Shown here: one piece after another, positions 1-5,819 of the stretch | Layout: every line of letters starts with the position of its first letter | Position numbering within the stretch: position 1 is the stretch's first letter | From: Caldifarciminota bacterium | GTDB taxonomy: Bacteria; Hydrothermota; Hydrothermia; UBA1063; CAJXJZ01 | Direction: 5' to 3' | Assembly: GCA_027033555.1 (NCBI GenBank) | Contig: JALVLE010000011.1 | Coordinates: 1-6,467, forward strand | DNA: 6,467 nucleotides | Notes under the pieces: generated by a model | Databases searched by the model: none | The model's input: the letters and a program-made list of their open reading frames with translations, nothing else | Told to the model about the DNA's origin: nothing | Program-made: the position numbers and the translations under genes

Positions 1-693
1 GCTTCTATATTCCTGCAACTCTTCATAATTCTCCACAACTATTTTTTCAAATACATTTTCAATACCACCCGCCACTTTGCCTTTTTTGAGATATTCCATA
101 ATGTTTACCGCTTTTTCCATAGCCACTTCATAGTTTGTGTATATCGCCAGAGCGTCAATCAAAGAATAAGCCCATCCAGTAGAAATCCCAAAAGGTGGTT
201 TGTAAATTTCCACAAGACCTTTTAAATTAGATACAAATGGCGTGAGTCTTTCCCCAAGCCCTTCTCCTATAGCTGCATTTTCATCAAGTAAGAAAAATGG
301 CACATCTGCTCCTACCTCTTTTCCCATTTCTATCAAATCCCCGGTAGAAAGGTGCATGCCATAAATTTCATTCACTGCCTTAATAAATGTAGCCGCATCT
401 GAAGAACCACCACCAAGCCCTGCCTGCATAGGTATTTTTTTCTTGATTTTAATCTTCAATCTAATATCAACACCTGTTTTTTCTCTTAAAATACTATATG
501 CCCTATAAACCGAATTGCTTTTGCCTTCGGGACAGTTCGTACATATTACCTGAAACTCATCGCTTTCTTCAATGATCAACTCATCATAAAACGGAATCTT
601 ATGGAACACCGTCACAATATCATGGTACCCATCTTTTCTTTTATTTACCACCCAGAGACCAAAATTCACCTTTGCCGGTGCTAAATACTTCAT
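1..693 (-). CDS. ispE: 4-diphosphocytidyl-2-C-methyl-D-erythritol kinase (IspE), 3'-truncated by window edge
   Basis: This is a cytosolic GHMP-family kinase that phosphorylates the 2-OH of CDP-methylerythritol in the MEP route to isoprenoids. The minus-strand frame is open from the ATG at 693 to base 1, giving 231 codons without a stop. The family is usually about 280-290 residues, so roughly the last 50-60, including the third GHMP motif, lie outside the window. Visible motifs are the N-terminal PAKVN (residues 6-10; K8 matches the conserved lysine), the ATP-binding loop AGLGGGSSDAA (91-101), and GADVPFF (128-134), whose D130 matches the catalytic aspartate. All expected active-site residues in the visible part are intact. 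ATG 693 is preferred because the protein begins MKYLAPAKVN as the family does. An in-frame GTG at 696 is an alternative, and an in-frame TGA at 723-721 limits any extension. There is no Shine-Dalgarno. The gene is divergent from the barrel-protein gene. Confidence 0.95.
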   Translation of the reverse strand, partial: MKYLAPAKVNFGLWVVNKRKDGYHDIVTVFHKIPFYDELIIEESDEFQVICTNCPEGKSNSVYRAYSILREKTGVDIRLKIKIKKKIPMQAGLGGGSSDAATFIKAVNEIYGMHLSTGDLIEMGKEVGADVPFFLLDENAAIGEGLGERLTPFVSNLKGLVEIYKPPFGISTGWAYSLIDALAIYTNYEVAMEKAVNIMEYLKKGKVAGGIENVFEKIVVENYEELQEYRS

Positions 694-700
694 CACATGA

Positions 701-729
701 ATTATATTCCAATTTTTTTGTCAATGCAA
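701..729 (-). promoter_or_regulatory. Candidate promoter of ispE, -10 box almost touching the start codon
   Basis: On the minus strand a perfect TATAAT lies at 706-701, only 7 nt before the ispE ATG at 693. A TSS at the usual distance downstream of a -10 would fall on or next to the start codon, so a leaderless mRNA is inferred. The -35 is unclear. TTGCAT (729-724) has ideal 17-bp spacing but only 3 of 6 consensus bases. A perfect TTGACA (724-719) sits too close, with a 12-bp spacer. No purine-rich ribosome-binding sequence occurs upstream of the ATG. Confidence 0.5.
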
Positions 730-765
730 ATACTGATTTAAACCCGGTCAATGCTCCATAAACCC
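720..765. repeat. Two short paired direct repeats in the ispE/barrel-gene divergent region
   Basis: GTCAATGC occurs at 720-727 and again at 747-754. Each copy is followed by TAAACCC (739-745 and 759-765), at distances of 11 and 4 nt. The repeated block sits between the two divergent promoters, next to the ispE -35 region, where a regulator could bind. The repeats are short and the inner spacing differs, so chance is a real possibility. No function is assigned. Confidence 0.3.
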
Positions 766-797
766 ACATTTTGCTTTATATTTCAGGTTGTATCCTT

Positions 798-816
798 TAA
801 AATTAAATAAAAGGAG
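798..816 (+). promoter_or_regulatory. Possible -10 box and strong ribosome-binding site of the barrel-protein gene
   Basis: AAGGAG at 811-816 is a strong Shine-Dalgarno with 6-nt spacing to the ATG at 823 and fixes that start. An in-frame TAA at 808-810 excludes a longer protein. TAAAAT at 798-803 is a plausible -10, but no convincing -35 is found 16-18 bp upstream (TTTATA at 775-780 is weak), so the promoter part is tentative. A TSS from this -10 would give a leader of about 18 nt that just includes the Shine-Dalgarno, unlike the leaderless-looking starts elsewhere in the window. Confidence 0.5.
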
Positions 817-822
817 CGTGAA

Positions 823-2184
823 ATGACTCTGTTATTTTTTTTCATAAATTTATTTGGTCCCCTTGCAGGTAAATACACTGTACACCCTTTAAACCCGTTT
901 AGGGGTTTTGGAATGGCCCTTCCCTCTGCTTACGCTCTTTTTATTACAAGTAATACCGATACCACGGCGTATCTGGTAATTCCCACCTTTAGCGGATATT
1001 ACAATCTTAACGAACATTTTTCTGTATCAGTTGATGCAACAGGAAGATTTGAATATGTAAAGAACTCAGATACCAGTTTAAACAGGATATACCCTGAAGT
1101 TGTAAAGATAGGGGCAAAATTTGGTTTTCCTTTGACAAGATATTCTGATTTCGGTATCGGGATTTATGCAGGAGTTCCTCTTTATGTATTAGGCATTAAA
1201 GACACAAGTGATCTATTGGGATACTCCCTGGCAAAAAGAGCATACCCGGGTCTAAAACTGCTTTACAGAAGATATATCGGCAAATTCAACCTTTACTGGG
1301 CACTTGATTACACCGGACCACGTTTTAACACATCTTGGCCTGCTCTAAGATACGAAGGCTTAATAAACTACAAAGCCAGTGGCATAGCTCCATTTCTCGG
1401 ACTTAATGCGCTTGTGTATTCGGGAAGGTATAGAAAGAGGATTCCCTATGATGTAAAAGCTTTCCTTGGCATAAATTTTGTATCCGAGTTTAACGCAGCC
1501 TTTACAATTGCTTTTTTCATAAGGCCTTTTGCTAAAGAGGCGTATAAACCTGTATTTGTGCCTGACGGTAATTTTAAATACGGAGTATTTTTAAACATTG
1601 AAAACTGGGTCGTAAATAAATGGTATAAAAGAAAGTTTACGCCACGCCATGAAAAAGCCGGGAGACTTATACTTGTAAAGAGATTTGTTAATGTAAAATT
1701 CAGGATACTTGACAGCAAAAATAAGGCACCTCTGTCCTCTGTGAAAATAAGTTTCTTAAGAAAATACAAGCCTGTAAAAACCATTTTCACAGATAAGAAT
1801 AATGGGTCCTGTACTTTAAAAAGAGGACATTATCTTGTAGTTGTGGAAAAAGAAAAATACATACCAGACACCCTCAATGTGCATTTGGAAAAAGATACAC
1901 TTTTGCTTGTGTATTTGAAGAGAAGACCTTTAAAAGATACTGGCTGGCTCATATTAAAAATCACAGATGCTGCGGGTGCCCCTTTGCAGGGAGCCACAGT
2001 GAAAATAGTAGAACTTGGCTTGAAAGCGAGAAGCGATTCCCTTGGAAGGGTGGCATTTAAACTAAAAAGTGGGAAATACCTTGTGGTGATTCAGCATACT
2101 GGATACAGAAGAACTGCCCGCTATTTTGTGGTTAACAAAGAGGAAAGAACAAGAAAAATAGTCAGGCTGAGACGGAAAAAATAA
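823..2184 (+). CDS. Predicted secreted/outer-membrane beta-barrel protein with two C-terminal carboxypeptidase-regulatory/PEGA-like modules
   Basis: I do not recognise a named family across all 453 residues. Residues 3-15 are hydrophobic (LLFFFINLFGPLA) and could be a short signal peptide, though the usual basic residues after Met are missing. Residues about 20-285 are rich in aromatic and glycine residues with alternating short beta-strand patterns (YLVIPTFSGYY, FGIGIYAGVPLYVLG), as in outer-membrane barrels. Two beta-sandwich-like modules follow at about 288-367 and 374-451. Each contains the order V.I.D..G/N.PL..V.I, then a DS.G/DKN.G turn, then a K.G.Y.V.V..(K/G)Y motif typical of carboxypeptidase-regulatory or PEGA domains, which suggests an internal duplication. 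The C-terminus is very basic (RLRRKK) and lacks the terminal aromatic residue typical of BAM-dependent barrels. The role is probably envelope-associated and structural or binding; no catalytic motif is seen. An 8-T run at 835-842 lies within codons 5-7. Confidence 0.8.
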   Translation: MTLLFFFINLFGPLAGKYTVHPLNPFRGFGMALPSAYALFITSNTDTTAYLVIPTFSGYYNLNEHFSVSVDATGRFEYVKNSDTSLNRIYPEVVKIGAKFGFPLTRYSDFGIGIYAGVPLYVLGIKDTSDLLGYSLAKRAYPGLKLLYRRYIGKFNLYWALDYTGPRFNTSWPALRYEGLINYKASGIAPFLGLNALVYSGRYRKRIPYDVKAFLGINFVSEFNAAFTIAFFIRPFAKEAYKPVFVPDGNFKYGVFLNIENWVVNKWYKRKFTPRHEKAGRLILVKRFVNVKFRILDSKNKAPLSSVKISFLRKYKPVKTIFTDKNNGSCTLKRGHYLVVVEKEKYIPDTLNVHLEKDTLLLVYLKRRPLKDTGWLILKITDAAGAPLQGATVKIVELGLKARSDSLGRVAFKLKSGKYLVVIQHTGYRRTARYFVVNKEERTRKIVRLRRKK

Positions 2185-3024
2185 TTAATAGCCCTTTACA
2201 ATAGCATCTATTTCAAGAAGGATTTTTAAAAGGTCTTCTATCTGGGCAAGGGGAAGCATGCTATATGCATCTGACAGAGCTTTTTGAGGCTCAGGATGGG
2301 TTTCTATAAATATGGCATCTATACCTGCGGCCACGCCGGCTCTTGCCAGAGCTGGTACGTGTTCCGGTGAACCGCCTCTTGGATCACTTGAAGGAATACC
2401 ATATCTTCTCACAGTATGAGTTACATCAAATACGACCGGATAGCCAAGTTTTCTCATTTCCCTGAACGATCGCATATCAACAACAAGGTTATGATAGCCA
2501 AATACAGTACCCCTTTCAGTAAGAAGTATATCCTTTGCACCTCCTGCTTCCAGTTTCCCCACTACGTGTCTCATATCCTCAGGCGCCAGAAACTGCGCTT
2601 TCTTCACATTAACAGGTTTTCCAGTGGACGCCACCTTCAAAGCCAGCCGCGTTTGCATGGATAAAAAAGCTGGAATCTGTATAATATCCAGCACCTCGCT
2701 TGCAGCATCCACTTCATCTGGATAATGCACGTCTGATAGAACTGGTATATCAAAGGTATGCTTTATTTTATCAAGTATCTTTAAACCTTTTTCAAGACCT
2801 GGACCATAGTAATTTTTCACACTTGAACGATTGTCTTTAGCATAGGATGATTTATAAATAAAGCCCATATTCAACTTTTCAGTTATCTTCTTCAGCTCTT
2901 CTGCAACGCGCATATTAAGAGATTCGCTCTCAATTACGCAGGGACCTGCTATTAAAACTATCTTATTATCCCCGCCTATTACCACATCTTTTATAACAAT
3001 TTCTTTGGTTTTAAGTCCATCCAT
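2185..3024 (-). CDS. kdsA: 3-deoxy-D-manno-octulosonate 8-phosphate (KDO-8-P) synthase, metal-dependent type
   Basis: This cytosolic enzyme condenses phosphoenolpyruvate with D-arabinose 5-phosphate to form KDO-8-P, the precursor of the LPS inner-core sugar Kdo. It is a full-length 279-residue TIM-barrel protein. It opens with IAGPCVIES (25-33) and has the substrate loop KDNRSS (63-68), VNVKKAQF (138-145), ERGTVFGYHNLVVDMRS (170-186), FDVTH (199-203) and ETHPEP (241-246). The metal ligands of the metal-dependent class are all placed as in the Aquifex enzyme: C29, H203, E241 and D252. E. coli-type enzymes have Asn in place of this Cys. Two deviations are visible: KDN for the usual KAN in the substrate loop, and DAYSMLPL (252-259) where DGPxxLPL is common. 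It is last in the operon, 1 nt after the phosphoesterase stop, with a GAGG (3037-3034) Shine-Dalgarno 9 nt before the ATG. Confidence 0.96.
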   Translation of the reverse strand: MDGLKTKEIVIKDVVIGGDNKIVLIAGPCVIESESLNMRVAEELKKITEKLNMGFIYKSSYAKDNRSSVKNYYGPGLEKGLKILDKIKHTFDIPVLSDVHYPDEVDAASEVLDIIQIPAFLSMQTRLALKVASTGKPVNVKKAQFLAPEDMRHVVGKLEAGGAKDILLTERGTVFGYHNLVVDMRSFREMRKLGYPVVFDVTHTVRRYGIPSSDPRGGSPEHVPALARAGVAAGIDAIFIETHPEPQKALSDAYSMLPLAQIEDLLKILLEIDAIVKGY

Positions 3025-3025
3025 T

Positions 3026-3730
3026 TTATTTTCCCTCTCTTATACTCAAAATGAGCCTGTTTTTTATCTCCTCTGGAATTTCCATGCTTTCTATCCCACT
3101 TACCATCTTTTCTATGTCATATTCAACCTTTTTCAAATGAAACTTCCCATTTTCAATTACAATATAAGATGCCCGGGGATCATTCTCTTTTGGGAATCCC
3201 ACAGAGCCAGGATTAATAATTTTCAAATCCTCTCCAAGCTCTCTTTCCATTGGAATATGTGAATGTCCAAAGAGAACTATTCCCTTCGCCCCATCCATCT
3301 CTTTCAAAATTGCCTTTTCGGGCATAGAGGGAGAAATAAAACCATACAGGGGATTTTTATAACTACCATGAACCAGATGTATGACCTTACCTTCCATTTC
3401 CAGGTCAAGCTTCTCAGGAAGACTTTGAAGGTAAGATTTATGGAGCTCTGACAATCTGTGGAATGTGGCCTTTCTCGTGTGAAGAGTAAGCTCAACATAT
3501 TCCTCTGAACACCCACACTCTGCTCCAAATGCAAGAGAATAATCGTGATTGCCCATTACAGTATAGTCTGCATTCTCCATAATGTAATCTATAACCTCAT
3601 CAGGCCATGGCCCATAATCAACGAGGTCTCCGAGACATATCATAATATCCCACCCCTCATTATCACCAATAGCCTTAAGGGCTGGCATATTCCCATGAAT
3701 ATCAGACACAACCAAAATTCTCATTCCCAT
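3026..3730 (-). CDS. YfcE/calcineurin-like metallophosphoesterase
   Basis: This 234-residue cytosolic two-metal phosphoesterase belongs to the Metallophos_2 (YfcE-like) group. All the motifs are present: SDIHGN (9-14; D10, H12), GDLVDYG (34-40; D35), GNHD (60-63), VHG (120-122; H121) and GHSH (155-158), followed by the NPGSVG turn (173-178) typical of this group. Substrate cannot be read from the sequence; relatives hydrolyse phosphodiesters or phosphomonoesters. The annotated ATG overlaps the end of guaA by 10 nt. The second ATG, at 3724 (giving MRILVVSDIHGN), makes a 4-nt ATGA overlap and matches the usual family start at least as well. Neither start has a clear Shine-Dalgarno, so translational coupling to guaA is likely. 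kdsA follows after 1 nt. A role near Kdo metabolism is only a possibility. Confidence 0.9.
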   Translation of the reverse strand: MGMRILVVSDIHGNMPALKAIGDNEGWDIMICLGDLVDYGPWPDEVIDYIMENADYTVMGNHDYSLAFGAECGCSEEYVELTLHTRKATFHRLSELHKSYLQSLPEKLDLEMEGKVIHLVHGSYKNPLYGFISPSMPEKAILKEMDGAKGIVLFGHSHIPMERELGEDLKIINPGSVGFPKENDPRASYIVIENGKFHLKKVEYDIEKMVSGIESMEIPEEIKNRLILSIREGK

Positions 3731-5256
3731 TCTATTGTTGCTGGTGGTTTGGTGCTAATATCATATACCACTCTGCTTACCCCTTCAACTTCATTAAGAA
3801 TCCTCTTTGAAAGCTCTGCAAGTACTTTGTAAGGTAGCCGGGAAAAATCACATGTCATCCCATCCACAGAATCCACCATCCTCAATGCACATACCTCATC
3901 ATATATCCTTTCATCTCCTCTTACTCCCACACTCTTATCCGAGAGCAGCACCGCAAGAGCCTGCCATACTCTATTATAGTAACCCGTTCTCTTTAATACA
4001 TTATCCAGTATCATGTCTATTTTTCTAAGTTTTTCCACTCTCTCTTTGGTAACTTCTCCTATTATTCTAACTGCGAACCCGGGCCCGGGGAAAGGATGCT
4101 GCATGAGAAGTTCAGACGGTACATTTAAAATTTTTCCTATTTTCCTCACCTCATCTTTAAACAATAACCTGAACGGTTCTATTAAATGAAAACCGAGCCT
4201 TTCCGGGAGCCCACCCACATTGTGATGACTCTTTATGGTTTTTGCAGGTCCCCTTGAATGACCGGATTCAATCACGTCCGGGTAAAGGGTCCCCTGTGCA
4301 AGGAAACGAATATGAGCCTTTCTTTTTAGCGACTCTGCTATATCAGTAAATACCTCTATAAAGGTTTTACCTATTATCTTTCGCTTTTCTTCCGGGTCTT
4401 TTACGCCAGAAAGCCTTTCAAAAAACAGGTCACTCTTATCCACTATTACCAGGTTATTAAAATCACCGAAGTATTTTCTTATCTTTTCTTTCTGATGGGC
4501 TTTTAAAAGGCCTGTATCAACAAAAACAGGATATACTCTCTCTGGGCCTATTACCTCTTTAAGCAGAAAAGCAAGAGTTGATGAATCTACACCTCCAGAT
4601 AGTGCCAGCATTACACTCTCTTCTTGCAGAGTTTCCTGAATTTCTCTTTTAAGTTGTTTCAGATAATTCCGCATATTCCAGTTTCTTTTGAGGCGGGCTA
4701 TTTCAAAAACAAAGTTTTTAAGGAACTTTTTGCCTTCTTTTGTGTGTACCACTTCGGGATGGAATTGAAAACCATATATCCTTCCGTCTTTGCTCTTTAT
4801 TATTGCATAGGGTGAGTTTTCTGTGTGTGCCACCTTCAAAAATCCATCTGGCAACTTCTCTACTCTATCCTTATGGCTCATCCATACGGGCTTTGAAAGG
4901 TCTATTCCTTTTAAGATAGGGTCTTCAGTGTATGGGGTTAAAAATGCAGGACCATATTCCATTTTCTCACCCTTTGCAACCTTTCCACCAAACACATGAG
5001 CAATCACCTGAAGCCCGTAACATATGCCCAGCACAGGCAGATTCATACTAAACAGTTCTTTACTTACGAGGGGAGCTCCCTTTTCGTAAACGTTTGCCGG
5101 ACCTCCAGATAGAACTATGGCAAGTGCCTTCTTTTTTATCTCAGTTAAGGGAGCGTCATAGGGAAGAATCTCTGAATACACACCTATTTCTCTAATCTTT
5201 CTCCAGATAAGCTGGGTATATTGTGAGCCGAAATCAAGGATAACAACGCCTTTCAA
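3721..5256 (-). CDS. guaA: GMP synthase (glutamine-hydrolysing)
   Basis: This cytosolic enzyme converts XMP, ATP and glutamine to GMP, the last step of guanine nucleotide synthesis. It has 511 residues, normal for the two-domain bacterial form. The N-terminal class I glutamine amidotransferase spans about 1-190 and starts ILDFGSQYTQLI. It has the nucleophile in GICYGLQ (C79) and H166/E168 in FQFHPEV. The ATP-pyrophosphatase domain has the P-loop LSGGVDSS (219-226) and FLAQGTLYPDVIES (318-331). The C-terminal dimerisation/XMP-binding part has HPFPGPG (387-393) and ends KPPATIEWE. All catalytic residues are intact. The start is TTG at 5256, chosen because the protein begins MKGVVILDFG as the family does and a strong Shine-Dalgarno lies 6 nt upstream. 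The TTG overlaps the stop of the PUA gene (TTGA), and its own 3' end overlaps the phosphoesterase start. Confidence 0.98.
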   Translation of the reverse strand: MKGVVILDFGSQYTQLIWRKIREIGVYSEILPYDAPLTEIKKKALAIVLSGGPANVYEKGAPLVSKELFSMNLPVLGICYGLQVIAHVFGGKVAKGEKMEYGPAFLTPYTEDPILKGIDLSKPVWMSHKDRVEKLPDGFLKVAHTENSPYAIIKSKDGRIYGFQFHPEVVHTKEGKKFLKNFVFEIARLKRNWNMRNYLKQLKREIQETLQEESVMLALSGGVDSSTLAFLLKEVIGPERVYPVFVDTGLLKAHQKEKIRKYFGDFNNLVIVDKSDLFFERLSGVKDPEEKRKIIGKTFIEVFTDIAESLKRKAHIRFLAQGTLYPDVIESGHSRGPAKTIKSHHNVGGLPERLGFHLIEPFRLLFKDEVRKIGKILNVPSELLMQHPFPGPGFAVRIIGEVTKERVEKLRKIDMILDNVLKRTGYYNRVWQALAVLLSDKSVGVRGDERIYDEVCALRMVDSVDGMTCDFSRLPYKVLAELSKRILNEVEGVSRVVYDISTKPPATIEWE

Positions 5257-5678
5257 TGCATTCTCCTCCCTTTGGGCAGTTGATTTTTAAGCATACCATT
5301 TCTATAAATAGCAGAACCTATAACATCGCTTTTATATTTTACAATAACCTGCCCCTCCTCCACTCCATCTATTTCCCCAACCTTCACATTTTCCCCTCGC
5401 AGGAACCTATCAAGATGTTCTTCTTTTAACTGAACAATATTTTTTGTGGCGTACTTTCCAAAAATCTGCATTCCAGAGGTCGTGAGTTTATAACTCTTTT
5501 TAAACACCCTCACAAGACGTATTCCCTTTCTCCTCCAGAATTTCATCTTAAAAGAAGCAGCCTCTTTTGAAGTAACCCAGATATCTCTGTCCTCAACGAG
5601 TGCGTAGTTATCAAACACCTTTCTATCTATGCCGAACTTTTCTTCAAGGTAATTCAAAACAGAATTTACAAGTGACAT
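5253..5678 (-). CDS. Stand-alone PUA-like RNA-binding protein, resembling the C-terminal domain of RsmF/NOL1-NOP2-Sun rRNA m5C methyltransferases
   Basis: The 141-residue product has no methyltransferase motifs. From about residue 52 it follows the pattern of the RsmF-type PUA-like domain: a GIRLVRVFKKSYKLTTSGMQ segment (52-71), LKEEHLDRFLRGE (84-96) matching the family's L-S-E-E..YLRGE stretch, then G.VIVKYKSDVIG (109-121) and GMLKNQLPKGRR (128-139) matching the terminal LKN..PKGLR signature. Residues 1-50 form a small leading region (LEEKFGI, then DIWVTSKEA) that I cannot place in the bacterial enzymes. The likely role is binding structured RNA (rRNA or tRNA), perhaps as a partner of a methyltransferase encoded elsewhere; this is inference. 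The start is the first possible one, because an in-frame TAA lies at 5690-5688. No Shine-Dalgarno is present. It heads the operon with guaA. Confidence 0.75.
   Translation of the reverse strand: MSLVNSVLNYLEEKFGIDRKVFDNYALVEDRDIWVTSKEAASFKMKFWRRKGIRLVRVFKKSYKLTTSGMQIFGKYATKNIVQLKEEHLDRFLRGENVKVGEIDGVEEGQVIVKYKSDVIGSAIYRNGMLKNQLPKGRRMH
5263..5270 (-). promoter_or_regulatory. Strong ribosome-binding site that fixes the guaA TTG start
   Basis: The minus strand reads GGGAGGAG at 5270-5263, with 6 nt to the TTG at 5256. The nearer ATG at 5261-5259 belongs to the upstream PUA gene's frame (Met-His-stop) and cannot start guaA. The site lies inside the 3' end of the PUA gene, so ribosomes finishing that gene can reload on guaA. 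Confidence 0.8.
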
Positions 5679-5684
5679 GTTGAA

Positions 5685-5712
5685 ATTTTAAGAGATTTAA
5701 GACGTATCTTAA
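5685..5712 (-). promoter_or_regulatory. Candidate promoter of the PUA-guaA-phosphoesterase-kdsA operon
   Basis: On the minus strand TTAAGA (5712-5707, 4 of 6 to the -35 consensus) and TAAAAT (5690-5685, 5 of 6 to the -10 consensus) are separated by 16 bp. The -10 ends 6 nt before the ATG at 5678, so transcription would begin at or next to the start codon, giving a leaderless message. No Shine-Dalgarno is present between them, consistent with this reading. Confidence 0.5.
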
Positions 5713-5715
5713 AAT
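5685..5715. repeat. Perfect 9-bp inverted repeat covering the operon promoter
   Basis: ATTTTAAGA (5685-5693) and TCTTAAAAT (5707-5715) are exact reverse complements separated by 13 nt, with centres 22 bp apart (about two helical turns). One arm contains the operon's putative -10 and the other its putative -35. This geometry suits a dimeric DNA-binding protein acting as a repressor or autoregulator. The arms are AT-rich, so the dyad could be partly fortuitous. No U-tract follows in either direction, so a terminator is unlikely. Confidence 0.5.
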
Positions 5716-5785
5716 TACCTTATCTGTACATATTTATCTTACAGTCCAGCACACCATCCGAGACTACGCAATCCACACTGGTTAT

Positions 5786-5813
5786 TTGAAATTTCTACAT
5801 AAAACCCTATAAT
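5786..5813 (+). promoter_or_regulatory. Candidate promoter of the NYN nuclease gene
   Basis: TTGAAA (5786-5791, 5 of 6 to -35 consensus) and a perfect TATAAT (5808-5813) are spaced by 16 bp. The TATAAT ends 6 nt before the ATG at 5820. This is the best sigma-70-like promoter in the window, and it again predicts a TSS at the start codon (leaderless mRNA). There is no Shine-Dalgarno, and an in-frame TGA at 5787-5789 with no intervening start codon rules out a longer protein. Confidence 0.6.
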
Positions 5814-5819
5814 GATGTC

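Noticed and set aside
885..905. Hairpin-like sequence around CCCTTTAAACCCGTTTAGGGG
   Set aside because: Pairing needs G-T wobbles and a very small loop, and it falls inside the coding region with no T-tract, so it is not supported as a terminator or attenuator.
1446..1790. 114-codon open frame on the minus strand inside the barrel-protein gene
   Set aside because: It lies wholly antisense to a longer, convincingly structured coding frame, has no ribosome-binding site or recognisable motif, and looks like a compositional shadow.
3005..4028. Several 60-95-codon plus-strand frames opposite kdsA, the phosphoesterase and guaA
   Set aside because: All are antisense to genes with intact catalytic motifs, and their Ser/His/Phe/Leu-rich composition is what reverse reading of such genes gives.
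5716..5785. Possible small RNA or riboswitch in the PUA/NYN intergenic region
   Set aside because: I found no stable stem-loop or known aptamer pattern. The region is explained by two divergent promoters, and leaderless starts leave no room for a 5'-UTR riboswitch.
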